Part shown: positions 1 to 11,647 of the stretch, piece by piece
Position numbering within the stretch: the first letter of the stretch is position 1
Layout of the letters: the number at the start of each line of letters is the position of its first letter
NCBI GenBank assembly: GCA_004194705.1
Contig: SADC01001386.1
Location: 186,001-250,000 of the forward strand
DNA length: 64,000 bases
Reading direction: 5' to 3'
Source of the DNA: Ditylenchus dipsaci
Lineage: Eukaryota; Nematoda; Chromadorea; Rhabditida; Anguinidae
Translations under genes and position numbers: made by a program
The notes under the pieces: model-generated
What the model was told of the DNA's origin: nothing
What the model saw: the letters and a program-made list of their open reading frames with translations, nothing else
The model's database searches: none

Positions 1-137
1 ACACGTGGGATTTACGAAAATGCAAAAAACAGCCTTACAAAATATTTACTCTGTGGTGAGATATAAACCCTCAAAGTCGAGGGGGCCCGTTTATTATAGA
101 TTGCCCGTTTGAGAGATATAATACAATAGTTATCAAA

Positions 138-300
138 ACTAGCAAGCTGCCAATAAGACTGGTGAAACTAGCAATTTAAACTGGCAAATTGTCAATTAGA
201 CTGGCAAAACTGGCAATTCAAACTGGCAGATTGCCAAAACTGGCAATTCAAACTGGTAACTGGCAAACTGGCACTGGTAGTTGGCAAAACTGGCAAAGCT
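138..300. repeat. Degenerate ACTGGCAA tandem repeat
   Basis: Short units of the type ACTGGCAA, with variants such as CTGGCAAACTGGC, recur many times. Inverted units (TTGCCAGTTT type) appear again around 500-580, so the two arrays flank the small element at 303-493 in opposite orientation. No coding capacity is evident. Confidence 0.7.
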
Positions 301-302
301 GG

Positions 303-493
303 TACAGTCAACTCTCGATTTAGTGTACACCGAATTTAGTGTACACCTCGGTTTAGTGTACACCTGGATTAAATCATTTTGGCCGGCGGTTAATTTAAAT
401 GACTAGCATGAACCCTCGATTTAGTGTACACTCGATTTAGTGTGCACCTGGAGCCGGTCCCCAGGGTGTACACTGAATCGGGAGTTGACTGTA
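303..493. mobile_element. Short TA-flanked inverted-repeat element (MITE), pogo/mariner type
   Basis: The ends are TACAGTCAACTCTCGATTTA and its near-complement ending GGGAGTTGACTGTA. Each end is bounded by TA, the target of Tc1/mariner/pogo transposases. Sub-terminal motifs (TTTAGTGTACAC repeated, and GCCGGTCCCCAGG) recur in relatives at 16423, 34460, 39985, 41380, 48622 and 51422. There is no coding capacity; it would have to be mobilised in trans. Confidence 0.75.
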
Positions 494-960
494 GTGACAC
501 TGGCACTGGTACTTTTACCACTGCCAGTTTAGCTGCCAGTGCCAGTTTTGCCAGTTTAGCCACTACCAGTGTCAGGTACCAGTGCCAATTATGAAAACAC
601 TGGGTCACATGTTTATTTTTGACGATTTTTTTCTCCAAAACCATCAATTATTTTTATATTTGATATCTTTATTTTAGCACCATGTTGTAGTTCAGGTGCC
701 AATTTTTCCATCGACATCGATTTCGATTTTGAAATCGATTTGATTTGATTTGAAAATCGATGTTAACATCCATGTTGACATCGATGTTGATATCGATGTC
801 AACATCGATGTTGAAATATCTTATTTGGGATTTTCGTCTCATTCACTGTATACTCATGTTCGTTGCATGTAGCTACGTCTATCTATGTCTTTATGCATGT
901 CGCACTTCTATGATCGTTCAAGTTTTTTTCAGTTCCCGATGAGCTAGTCAACCATTCAAC

Positions 961-1480
961 AAGTGCAAAGAAGCGAAAGAAGAAGAAACGAGTCGGCTTC
1001 GTGAGGTTTTCCTGAAGAACGTGCAGATAAACAAAGGGCTTCTCTTCGGCGCTTTTTCCTCGCATTTCACGGACGCAAAGAAGATGGAGAAGTGGCAGGA
1101 CATTCGGAAGCTGATGGTCGCTGAAGGTGATTCTCTTCTGTCCGGAAAGGAAGCTACCTACGTGAAGAAAGTCTACTGGCAGAACATTCGCACAGCTGCT
1201 ATTGGTCGATACGATGCCTGCTTGAAGACGGGGTCTGCTCCAGGCGAACAAACTCTCTTCGGTATGTATGCTTGCTTTATCTTCTTGTTAAAAGCTGTTT
1301 AGACTTGCTATTTATTTTCAGGAAGACTTGATTGTTCTCGACATCGTTGGCAAAGAGGTGACAGAGGGACTCGGCATTGAGGATTCTCTCGAGGCAATGG
1401 AAAACTACAATACGGAGTGCTCAGCTGAAAACAATTTGTGGAAAAAAGGCAATAAGGAGGTTGGTTAGATTGATTGTTTC
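961..1480 (+). pseudogene. Myb/SANT-like DNA-binding domain protein, remnant (PIF/Harbinger accessory gene)
   Basis: An open frame from 961 reads SRLREVFLKNVQINKGLLFG, then W-x-x-I, VKKVYWQNIR and a basic helix. This spacing of aromatic residues is that of the Myb/SANT-like DNA-binding domain found in the partner protein of PIF/Harbinger transposases and in zeste-like proteins. A donor near 1261 and an acceptor in 1318-1327 join it to a second stretch (DLIVLDIVGKEVTEGLGIED). Stops upstream (940-942) and downstream (near 1467), plus an uncertain junction phase, indicate decay. Downstream to 1650 are lysine/glutamine-rich coiled-coil-like scraps. A functional role is not supported. Confidence 0.5.
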
Positions 1481-1679
1481 TTGTTAATAGATCGTGAATT
1501 CAACTCTGCTTTTGAGAAAGTGCTGTCAGGGATGGACCAGGCTAAGCTAAAGAGAATCAAAGCTCAAACGAGGATGTTCAAGGCTCAAACAAAGATTTCG
1601 AATCACAGGCCCGTCTGATGGATGTTCAAGCTAAGGTGGAGAAGGAAAAGCTTTGAGCAGTCGAATCAACAAAATGCGC

Positions 1680-1851
1680 TGTCCGATTTGATTGAGTAGG
1701 AGATCGGCTTGCCTGGCATCATACGAAATCGCTCACGAAAGACTGCTGTAACCGGATATTCAATGCGAGGCTTGAACACTCTTCTTCGCTGTTGAGGCTG
1801 ATTTTTTTCATCATCGGAGTCGGTAAGAAGCTCAATCTGTTCATTTAGCAT
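1680..1851 (-). pseudogene. PIF/Harbinger transposase N-terminal fragment (tentative)
   Basis: From an ATG at 1851 the minus strand encodes an acidic start (MLNEQIELLTDSDDEKNQ), a basic stretch and FRERFRMMPG. The last motif resembles the F-R-x-x-F-R-M segment that opens HARBI1-like transposases. The DDE core is absent, so this is at most a broken first exon. It lies convergent to the Myb/SANT-like frame at 961-1480, as expected for such elements. The match is short, so confidence is low. Confidence 0.35.
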
Positions 1852-2272
1852 TGCACTAAACAAAGAACGTGAAATTAGAAAAAGTAAAAAGTAAAGTGAA
1901 AAAATGTAAAAAGGAAAGAGTGACAACGAGCAAGCACCAAACGATGACGAGCAAAAGCAAAACAGCGACAACAATACAATGAAAACTTTTTTCCAACCAA
2001 ATTTTCCCTTAGATAGCCAATGTGTGAAAAATACAAAAGCAAAATTTTGCAAAAATCGATATCAACATCGATGTCGACATCGATGTTGATATCGATGTCA
2101 ACAAATATAGGTAAAAAAATCAAAATCAAAATCGATTTTAAAATCGAAATCGACGTCGATGGGAAAATTGGCACCAGATCATGAAGTACGAAACACATGC
2201 TAGGAAATAATTTTTCAAATGTACAGGGTGCAGCACGAATTGTGGGAGTTTTAATTTCGATCCTTTTTCTTC

Positions 2273-2512
2273 TTAAAGGGGCATGCCCGTGCGTTAAGGC
2301 GCGAACCAGCAGTTTTTCGATTTTTTTTCGAATCGTCCCATTTTTCACTCTTTCTGCGTCAAATCTGATACAGATGAGCTCATACTGCTTTTAAAAACTA
2401 GATAGAAAACTTAAAAAATCTAGACAAGAACGAATGTAAAAATTTATCGAGAAAGAGAAGAACTGCTGGTTCGCGCCTTTTCTCCCCATCGGGCACGATC
2501 ATGCCCCTTTAA
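2273..2512. mobile_element. Small MITE with TTAAAGGGGCATGCCC ends
   Basis: TTAAAGGGGCATGCCC at the left is mirrored by GATCATGCCCCTTTAA at the right. Inside each end, GGCGCGAACCAGCAG is mirrored by CTGCTGGTTCGCGCC. A longer relative lies at 32186-32683, and a lone end occurs near 30605. Confidence 0.65.
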
Positions 2513-4084
2513 GTAAAACATTTTTTGAATTTTTGTTTGAAAACCTACGAAATAGGAAAATTTTTGGTTGTTACAGAAACTTGATATTGCATAACTGAGT
2601 AAAGAAATGGGGCTCCTGAAGTTGAGGGTCGATTTTTGTACTTTCTTGAATTTAGACGAGCTTAGAATTGACTTTAACTTAGTTATTTACATCATAGCAG
2701 TCTAATTTTTACTTTGCTAGAAAGCTTTGAATCCGAGCTTCGAAATGAGGTTAAAATATTTATTTCAACATTTAGAACCACACGTATTACAAAGATAGGT
2801 AACTTGCTTCGGCATAGCGACCTTCGTTTTCGGCGATACAATTTAGCCGTCTTTCATAGCTTTCTATGCTTCGGTTCACCATTTTCGGAGTGTTTGACTA
2901 AAGCATTCTCAATTCTTTCTCGCAGTTCTTCAAGGATTGGCAATGGGCTAGTGTAGATCATTGACTTTTTATAACCCCAAAGAAAAAGTCGCAAGTGGTT
3001 GGATCCGGAGATCGAGGCGGCATTTCAATTCGGTTTCTTTTGGCTCATCTGGAGAGTTGCCACGATCCACTGATCGGGGAGTTGCTCATTGAGATAGGCA
3101 ATAACTTTATTCTTAATTTGTGGATGTGCCCCATCTTGCTTAAATTTAAATGCGGAAGATTTAAAATAGCTCTCTTCTTTCTATGAGATGATTTTTAAAA
3201 GCATTTGATTTGTTTCATATTGAAAGATTGAGGCAAGATTTATTTTGTCTCGTTTTGCTTCCTGTGGTGATAGTTCAAAAAAGTCAAGATGAAACACTTG
3301 TCACATGATTGACAACAAAGTCACATGAGACATGACCATGAGACATATGAGACAAAACTATGAAACAGAATACATGACCATAACTCCCTCATATTATTGT
3401 GATTATTTGAGAGATATAACCTGTGAATACAACTCTTTAAGCCAGACTTAGGAATGGATACTTTTAGAGGTAGATTAGAGATGAATACCCTTTTCAATTC
3501 AAGTAATCACCTCAGCAATGGCGTTTTGCTAGTAAATTTGCTATTTTAGTACCATCAAACCAAACCTCAGCGCATGATTCTCGGTAAGATACAAGGGGTT
3601 TTAAGTACTTCTGGCTACATCCAAAAATTATGGATTATGGAGCTGGATGCCGTTTATTATTTATTTTATTATTCACGCAAATGTATCACAATACAATTAC
3701 GCAACTAAAATTCAAGTACAAAGTTAAAGATGTGTAAGTCACACTCCATATTGGCTGCTACACTTACAAATTATCAGTAAAACGACAATGAACAATTGAC
3801 GTTAGATGGATTGATTCTTGCAAAAATACAAAGAAATTTACATTAAAGTGACAGCATGAAAAAATTTTAATTTGATCAGATAAAATTTACAATATTTTAA
3901 ATTTGGCTAAAAAACAATTCACGACAACAGTTATACTACTACCGAAAATTTGCGTGGATTATGGATTTCTTTTACAGTTAGATCAGAAACATAATACTTT
4001 AAAAGACCACATTTTTGTTATTTTCATAGGCTTCTTTTCTAAGTGCATGGAGTTTGGTTAGTTCAATTTCTGTCAAAACTCACC
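2513..4084. other. Intergenic, no supported gene
   Basis: Only short chance reading frames are present. Around 3285-3365 there is a loose CATGAGAC/CACATGA repeat. No splice-consistent coding exon or RNA gene was recognised. Confidence 0.5.
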
Positions 4085-4690
4085 TCACAAGGAGGTTGAT
4101 GGTGCATTAGCAAAGTTAGGGAGAGACTTACGGAATTTGTAGAGAAAGGTGTCACGAGATTCTTTGCTGGTGAAGTGGACCTTGATGATTCTGGGCCTCC
4201 CATTCTTTTTCTGGCCATGTCGTCTCAATTTCCATAGTCTGAGGTCACCAGCCACTCCAATCTCAGTTGCAATAGCCCTTACAAATTCGGTGTCATTGTT
4301 GGTGGTTGTGTTTTCGTTCTCCATCTCTGGCATCCGTTCAATAATAGCAGTGCAGCTCTTCTCTTGCATAGCTTTGTGGGCAACAATAGTGTCAGTAATG
4401 ATTTTGGAAATTCTTGATGAGTTGAGGAGGGTGTCCTTGCCATTAGCCAAAACATCGGCTAGATCCTCGTTGTTACTTTCATTGGAGTGTAGATCATTGT
4501 TGTCCAGCTCTTCTTGCAACTGCTTATTTAGGCTAAGTAATTTTCGGAAGGCGAGAAGAATATCACGAGCAGCATCTCTAGCTTGGTCATAAGGGATGTA
4601 GTCATTTTTAGAAAATGTAGTCAGATCCTGGATTGACTTTTCCAAATCTTCGGTAATAAGTAAAAATGTTGAATTAGTAGAATTTGGCAT
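4085..4690 (-). pseudogene. LINE-type retrotransposon ORF1-like protein, truncated
   Basis: This uninterrupted 201-aa frame has a coiled-coil-prone N-terminal half (SLNKQLQEELDNNDLH). It ends in a conserved-looking block, EFVRAIATEIGVAGDLRLWKL followed by GRPRIIKVHF and RDTFLYKFRKSLP. Those motifs are typical of the small ORF1 proteins preceding the endonuclease/reverse transcriptase in invertebrate non-LTR elements, where ORF1 is an RNA-binding chaperone. No endonuclease or reverse transcriptase follows, so the copy is incomplete. Homology is from memory of the motif style, not a search. Confidence 0.45.
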
Positions 4691-4802
4691 TGTCGATAGG
4701 CAATCAATAGTCAGAGAAAAAGGAAATATTGTAGGAAAAGCACAGAAAAGGCTCTACAGCAGAGATGAATCGCTGTAGGGGAGGCAGATAGCAGAGAAAT
4801 AA

Positions 4803-4893
4803 GAAACAGGCCTGGGGCGACCCGATAGCTCAAATGGTTAGAGCGCCGACTTGCAAGGAGGATATCGTGGGATCGCACTTTTTCCAGGCCTGT
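4803..4893 (+). other. tRNA-like relic (possible SINE head)
   Basis: The segment contains an A-box-like stretch TAGCTCAAATGGTTAGAGCG, a following CCGACTTGCAAGG anticodon-like arm and a weak B-box-like GGGATCGCACT. It is bracketed by a perfect inverted 10-mer, ACAGGCCTGG / CCAGGCCTGT. The B box and acceptor stem are too poor for a working tRNA. It lies just upstream of the LINE ORF1 fragment, which is on the other strand. Confidence 0.4.
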
Positions 4894-4914
4894 ACAAAAG
4901 CCGTACGCGGCCAC

Positions 4915-5513
4915 TGGCGTACGCTTACTTCGCCAATAAATGAAATATAGGGAAGAAAATGGAAGAGCTGCCTCTCCTTTGAAAGCAACAACAATGATGG
5001 TTTAGGCGAGTACTTGGTGGTTTACTTAACAGCGATGAGGTAAAATTATCCTTTTCAGACTATTCAAAAAATTTAAAAATCAATATAAAATAATGGCGCC
5101 TAAATGAGTTGCGCCCAAATGAGTGCGAACCATTTAATATGTTGCTCTAAGAATGGCAAAAAACCTCATAAAGTTGTAAAAATCTATCAAAAGACTTAAA
5201 AAAGACTTTGGTGAAAAGACGAGAGAGCGAAAATAGTAGAAAACACACACGACTACACGAAAATAATAATGGAATTCAAATTTCAAAAGCTTAGCGTTTT
5301 CTTAAAACGTTTGGCGGTTTTTGTGACATTTGTCACGCCAGCCGCCAAACGCCCCTATGCGCTTTGACTGAAAGAAAAACAAGCGTGGCTAATGTTCGGC
5401 AAAACCTAGCATTTCTCGTTTTTATTCGTATTTAAGTGAGTGCAAGAAAATAATGAGTATTGAAAACAAAACTGTGTAAAATGGCTTATTGACAAGTTTT
5501 TTCCATGTAAGTA
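4915..5513. other. Intergenic, one small inverted repeat
   Basis: An inverted repeat AAAACGTTTGGCGG / CCGCCAAACG lies at about 5305-5351. Nothing else is recognisable. Confidence 0.45.
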
Positions 5514-8500
5514 TTACAAGTTCTGACCAATCACAAAAATCCACTCTAAGTCAGCATACTGTTCCAGAATTTTTTTTGAGCAATTCACTGGTGGATCCTG
5601 CAAAAAGAACCAGCGAGATATGTCATTGGTGTTTGGATTGTATATTTCTCCGGAAGCGAACAACTCTCGAGCTACATCACCACAATCCTTGACACCGAAA
5701 ATCACGGGTCGTATAATGTGACGCCTTCGAAGAAAATTCTAAACAGCCAATTATATAAAATAATAAGTGATTTAAAATTTTTCTTCACCTCACAGAACAA
5801 TGTCAACGAACGGAAGAAGAAGTGTTTAGTATCATCGTAGTCATGCTCCCATTGCTGAGTTATTAGCACTGTGATCGGCTCTTCTGGACCATTTGAAACA
5901 GTCTGTGCCGCGCACAAAAAGTTGGCATAAGATAGTTTGACACTAAAGTACATCTTTTGGCGATTAATCAGTCGACCATCGGTATAAGCAGGATAGTATT
6001 GTCTAAGATGAGGGCTAATATTTGTGTGGATACGTTGAGTTGCCGAAATATTTTCTTCATTTCCTCGAATGGTAGGAATTTGGTATCGAACACAGCTAAA
6101 TTTAATGCAGTACACTTTATTATTTTTGCACCACATTCCAATCGGCATCTGGTCAAATATGATTTGAAGGTCTCTGGTGCGGAACTTGCTGCGGATATAT
6201 GCGTAGATCTGAAACATTTTAACAAGTTAAATGCCGCATTATATAATATAATAATAAAGGTGCATAGACGTTTCACCACCTTTTGGACATTCTTGGCGTT
6301 CTGCCCTATGTTCTGTTTTAGCCACTAAGGCTACTTTCATAGAGTGAGAGGCAAAGTGAGCGCCTTTTTATTTTTAGATCTAATTTTTTTCAATTTTCTA
6401 AAGTTTTGGTACCAAATTGTAGCCCTGAATGTCAGCTACCTTTGGATACCAAACTTCGTGAAAACCAAAAAAATTTTATATCTGAACATAAAAAGGCGCA
6501 CACTCGTGCTGAAAAATGTGTCAGAGTGAGCGCCTTTTTATGTTCAGATAAAAAATTTTTGGTTTTAAAAAGTTTTGGTATCAAAAGATAGCTGACATTC
6601 AGGGCTACAATTTGGTACCAAACTTTAGAAAATTGAAAAAAAATTAGATCTAAAAATGAAAAGGCGCTCACTTTGCCTCTCACTTCTTTGAACGTAGCCT
6701 AAGGCATTATTTTTTAGTCCTTTTGTAGTTCGTAAGACGTTTTTTAGTCCCGAAACAACTTTTCTGCACTAATTCGAGCGTGCTAAAGATGGTTTGACAG
6801 TGGTAAAATCACGTTTTATCGTGAAATTTTTGAGTTATTGCTAACGATTGATTTATCAAAATCAAGAACTCATAATTGATCGAAAATGCATACAATGACA
6901 TTTATGAATACTAATTACTTAAAAACAATCAAGAATTGAAAAAAAAACACGAAATTTGGAATTTATTTGAAATTCTTTTGCGGCAAAATAGCGGTGCCGA
7001 CTAAGGCGCCGGGGTCGAAAAAAATTCGGCGCCGGTCGCCGGCAGTTTTGAAAAGTGGCGCCAGCACCGGCGCCGATTTGTTTCAAAATTTTTGTCCGCG
7101 CACACCGGCACCCGTGCAACTATGGGTGTAGGTAAAATTGACTTTTGGGGTGGCGGCTTATTAGAGAGTGCCGTCCTATTAGAGAGAATACGGTATGTAA
7201 AATCGTGGGGGAAATTGAGTTTGTTAAGACTAAAAGTACGATTTCAGGAATTTGAACTTTTTAGTGAACCATTTAGTTCAACCAAACCAAGTGGCCGTCC
7301 ACCAGGTGCGAATCTTTTTTTACGTTTTCCATGTTCTGAAACCTGTTTTCTGGACTGATTCGAGCATGCTGAAGATGGGTTGAAATTTTTTAGACTCTGC
7401 GGGTGGATATCCAGCTGGTCAAATGGTATCCACCCCAGATTTTCGATTTTTGGTGTGTGAAATTGCATTTTTGGTCTCAAGAAACACGATTCAACGCACG
7501 ATTTTACATATGATATGATAATTTGTTTTCCAATTCGACAAAAAATCTCACCAGGTGGATATCCACCTAGCGTGGTGGTACCCACCTAGATTTTGAGGTT
7601 TTGGTGAGAAAAATCGGGAATTTTGTCTTAACAAACCCGATTCCCCACACGATTTTACATATCATAGCATGATTTGTTTTGAGAATTGAGGAAATTTTAT
7701 TTTTCAGGCCATCCAGCTGGAAATCTACTTGACCAAGTTGTACCTACCCTGGATTTTGGGGTTCGGCTGGATGAAATCGTACTTTTGGTCTTAACAAACT
7801 CAATTTTCCACACGATTTTCCATATGATAAAATTTGTTTGGCTAGACTTTACTTGGTCTTTACTTACCCCCCCCCACGGCTGACCACTTTTTGTCAAGAA
7901 TTTTTAGAAACTGATTGCATATCCATAAGACATGCAAAAAATTAGCATTTTTAAAAAGTTGTCTGAAAAAAATCAGTTCTTTCTTATAAATACTTAAATT
8001 TTCCATATATATAACTGTTCAGGTTTCAGCGCTTGACTGTATCCAAAAGCGCAGATTCTGCGCATGATTTGGTACCAAAAAGACAGCAAGTCATCATTTT
8101 AATGATTAGAAAAAAATTTGAATTGGCGGTAGACAATCGCTGCGCGCAAAAATCATGGTCCTTTAAAGTGGGTGTCGGTGCGGGATTTTGGATCATTGTG
8201 AACATAGCTTTATATTTTTTACTCGTTTTACATCAAAGGTGACTTGATATCTCGACGTAACTGTCATATACCCCCCCCCTAAAAATAGACTTTTTCAGGA
8301 ATGGTCAAAAACCATTTTTACAATAATTTTGCCATAAGAGGACTAGAAAAGCAATTTGTAGGAGATATGGGCTGTATTGGGAAGGTAAGGAGGGGCCACT
8401 TTTTTGGCTGCTTTACCATGTTTTTCAACTTGGGCCATGGCAAAAATACACTGTACTAGGGTTAAAACGCGCTTATCGGCGCCTCTATCAGCTTTCACCT

Positions 8501-9451
8501 ACTAAAAAATGTGAATTGATCACAAATGCACGTGAAACTGTTTAATTAATGCACAACCTCAGCAAACAGCTATCTTGGAAATGGTTTTTTTAATGAAGCT
8601 CAGATTCTGCATACTCAGTTCTACCTATTAAAAAAACACAGCGTGACACATCGACTCTTGCTCGAGAAAAGTTTTAAAAAACCAAAAGAAAGGCGTCAAT
8701 TACTCTTTCCAAACACTAAATATAGATATGATACTACATTACCGTCTGGGTACCACCACCTGGGTACACCCACCTGGGAACTACTACCTGGGCAAACCCT
8801 CCTAGGTACCACCACCAGCGCTCTACTTTCTCAGGTTACCACCACCTTGGTACAGCCACCTGGGCACCACTACCTGGGTACACCCACCTGCGAAGGTGTA
8901 TTTTACAGTAGCACCGATATCTCATACTAGAGAAAGTATCAATTTGCAAATCACGAGAGACTTCGCTCACGAGGATCTACAGGGAGAATGCTTTTTTCAA
9001 TCATTTCAATCACTGTTTTTCATCAGATTGTAAAGAAAGATGCACAACATTAGGCTTGGAGAGAATAAAATAATCATCTAACTAAACTACTTACGTGGTC
9101 TTCACAAACAAGGTTCTTGAAAATGAGGGTGGAAATGGTGATGCGCTGCTGACTATTCAGATCAATAATATCGTAAAATGAATAGAAGCGCTTCTGCATA
9201 CCCAAACTGCTGCTATCTTTGTTGTAGACTATTTGGTACATTGGCTCTTCGAGTTCATCCGAATAAAAGTATGGAGCTCCTGGATTTTGACGAACAATCA
9301 AACTGTGCATATGACGACTGGGTTTGGCATTAGAAGGAAAGTATTTGGCCACCACACTTGCCGACTGTCTATTCACCAGACTGATGGTATCCAGGTCATT
9401 GCGGGACACAAAGCTCAAAATGTCTTTATAGCACTCCACAGATAGCGGCAT
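5514..9451 (-). CDS. F-box domain protein, three exons
   Basis: Exon 1 is 9095-9451, exon 2 is 5789-6208 and exon 3 is 5514-5738. All junctions are GT-AG and the 1002 nt form 333 codons plus stop. The protein opens with MPLSVECYKDILSFVSRND then DTISLVNRQSASVVAKYF. This is the hydrophobic pattern of an F-box, which binds SKP1 and recruits substrates to SCF ubiquitin ligases. The rest has no domain I recognise; cysteine and aromatic residues are scattered, as in nematode F-box substrate-binding regions. I chose the ATG at 9451 because it starts directly at the F-box; an upstream in-frame ATG at 9538 is possible. The 2.9-kb first intron is filled with repeats, while the second is 50 bp. The middle part shows weak similarity to the gene at 15110-16198. 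Confidence 0.75.
6326..6702. repeat. Palindromic fold-back repeat in the F-box gene intron
   Basis: The left arm GAGAGGCAAAGTGAGCGCC is matched by the complementary right arm GGCGCTCACTTTGCCTCTC. The similarity continues almost to a centre near 6515. Reading frames on both strands here mirror one another and are not genes. Confidence 0.75.
6715..8930. repeat. Cluster of dispersed repeats in the F-box gene intron
   Basis: This stretch holds a half copy of the GCACTAATTCGAGC fold-back family (6765-6900) and a GC-rich GGCGCCGG-type segment (6990-7085). It also holds serial copies of CACGATTTTACATATGAT-like units (7190-7830), a copy of the repeat also seen at 20790 and 22085 in the other orientation (about 8345-8460), and a GGTACCACCACCTGGGTAC microsatellite-like array (8745-8890). 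No coding exon fits here. Confidence 0.6.
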
Positions 9452-9853
9452 TATAGATCGGTGAAAGTTCAGAAGAAAATAATTAATCAAAGGATTGGAA
9501 GTGGGCATCAATAGTAATATGACAATAGTAATAGACAATTCAAATCGAATATATTGTCTGCTTTTAAAACTATAAGTCCGGTTTTATGCAATCTAATCTG
9601 CTAAACGGTAAGACATGCATAAATTTAGACAAAGATTAGGGCAGCACGTAAATTCGAAAACGGATTATTTTAGCTCCACTCCAGTGTTTTCAAAAGCCAC
9701 ACCCACGGCGTGTCAAACTGGTCAAAAACACGAATTACCTCTTTTCGTTGCGAGACAAAAATTTTTCGAAATTTTTTGTCTGGCTTGAATTTTTTGCTAT
9801 TTTTTTTTTGAGTTTTTTTTAAACTAAAGTACAAGTAAAAGAATTTATTCTTC

Positions 9854-10906
9854 CACGGCGTGTCAAACTGGTCAAAAACACGAATTCCAGTTTTCCTCTC
9901 AGGACTAAAAAATTCAAAAATTTTTTCGATCCATTTTTTGCCGATATTTTAGTGCTAGCAGATGAATGCATTGATCGCTGTTTCTTGTGCATCATTTTGC
10001 GTCAAGTTTGGACTTAAAAGAAAGCGGAAAGCATGCTCTACAAAACTATGGACAACAATTCCAAATAATTAAAAATTTCCATCCATAATTAAGCCGTTTA
10101 AAAATGCGTGAAATTTGCTCAAATTTTGGTGTTTTTGTTTTGGCTCTAATTCTGTCCAAAAGTCGAATTTTGGCAAACCATCCGTAATTATTAAAGCTCC
10201 GGGTCTCGGCTATCCAATGCACTTTGAATTTTTGAAAAAAGTTGAAAACTCGCGATTTCCCAGCGCGCCGAATTTTGGTCGCAATTTTTTCCTCGAAATT
10301 TAATGGACTTTTAAAACGTGTGACTAGATCAAATTTTTAAAACATGTTCAGCTCAGTAAATACTCAAACGAAAGCGGAGAGTCTAAGGCTTTTTTTCAAT
10401 ACTTAACATCAACCATATTTGTTAAGAATAATGGGCCGCCACACGTTTTAAAAGTCCATTAAATTTCGAGGAAAAAATTGCGACCAAAATTCGGCGCGCT
10501 GGGAAATCGCGAGTTTTCAACTTTTTTCAAAAATTCAAAGTGCATTGGATAGCCGAGACCGGAGCTTTAATAATTACGGATGGTTTGCCAAAATTCGACT
10601 TTTGGACAGAATTAGAGCCAAAACAAAAACACCAAAATTTGAGCAAATTTCACGCATTTTTAAACGGCTTAATTATGGATGGAAATTTTTAATTATTTGG
10701 AATTGTTGTCTATAGTTTTGTAGAGCATGCTTTCCGCTTTCTTTTAAGTCCAAACTTGACGCAAAATGATGCACAAGAAACAGCGATCAATGCATTCATC
10801 TGCTAGCACTAAAATATCGGCAAAAAATCGATCGAAAAAATTTTTGAATTTTTAGTCCTGAGAGGAAAACTGGAATTCGTGTTTTTGACCAGTTTGACAC
10901 GCCGTG
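9854..10906. repeat. Near-perfect 1-kb palindrome
   Basis: The left arm (about 9854-10321) is complementary to the right arm (about 10438-10906), with a loop of roughly 115 bp. The arms start and end with CACGGCGTGTCAAACTGGTC and its complement. The same start motif is also present once more at 9704. The near-identity of the arms suggests recent formation or ongoing conversion. Confidence 0.9.
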
Positions 10907-11134
10907 CACCTCACACTTAGGGTCACACTAACTTTACTGACCTTTAAGGTCTTAAGGTCACACTTGATGTGATTTTGTCAAAAATTATTTTAAACTGGGG
11001 TGTTTGACCACTAATCGATAGGGACAAATCTCAGCTACAAAACGGTATAAAACATCTGAAATCCGAAAACAAATTTGAGATAAAAAGGTCAGTAAATTTA
11101 GTGTGATCCTAAGTGCGGTACGTGTCAATTCTTC

Positions 11135-11640
11135 CCGGCGGCCGATTGTTCCCGGCTTATATAAAAGAGACAATTGTTCCCGGCGTAGGTAAAATGACCG
11201 ATCGTTCCCGGCTAGTGTAAAAGGGACAGTTTTTCCCGGCATATATAAAATGACCGATTGTTCCTGGCGACCGATTGTTCCCGGCTTGTGTAAAAGGGAC
11301 AGTTTTTCCCGGCATATATAAAATGACCGATTGTTCCTGGCGACCGATTGTTCCTGGCGACCGATTGTTCCCGGCTAGTGTAAAAGGGACAGTTTTTCCC
11401 GGCATATATAAAATGACCGATTGTTCCTGGCGACCGATTGTTCCCGGCGGCCGATTCTTCCCGGCTAGTGTAAAAGGGACAATTGTTCCCGGCATATGTA
11501 AAATGACGGATTCTTCCCGCCTAGTGTTAAAGGGACAATTGTAAATATTTGCTATTTTATATATTGCTATATGTTAGCGGTTAACAATAGCTCCTTTTAT
11601 ACGAGCCGGGAACAACCGGTCGCCGGGAAGAATCGGTCAT
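11135..11640. repeat. Tandem array of CCCGGC/CCGATTG units
   Basis: Units combining CCGATTGTTCCCGGC, TAGTGTAAAAGGGACAG and TTCCCGGCATATATAAAATG repeat with a period of about 65-75 bp. The complementary orientation resumes at 12847-13078, beyond the inserted element at 11648-12846. Together they would form a fold-back structure. Confidence 0.85.
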
Positions 11641-11647
11641 TTTACAT

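Larger units (their letters stand above)
690..2180. mobile_element. Inverted-repeat element with CATCGATG arms and Harbinger-like gene remnants
   Basis: Both ends begin with GGTGCCAATTTTTCC-type sequence (left near 696, right complement near 2160-2174). These lead into arrays of CATCGATGTTGACATCGATG units in opposite orientation (about 709-816 and 2055-2103). Between the arms are a plus-strand Myb/SANT-like reading frame and a minus-strand frame resembling the start of a HARBI1-type transposase, the usual two-gene content of PIF/Harbinger elements. I could not find a convincing TSD, so the exact ends are uncertain. Confidence 0.55.

Noticed and set aside
2714..2956. 80-aa frame (MLESFESELRNEV...)
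   Set aside because: No recognisable motif, no splice partners, and composition like the surrounding non-coding DNA.
11135..11540. Regular spaced repeats resembling a CRISPR array
   Set aside because: Units are direct tandem copies without unique spacers, occur inverted at the far side, and lie inside a eukaryotic hAT-type element.
11157..11544. Open frames of 89-112 aa on both strands
   Set aside because: They are translations of the tandem CCCGGC repeat; opposite-strand frames mirror each other and there is no splice or start context.
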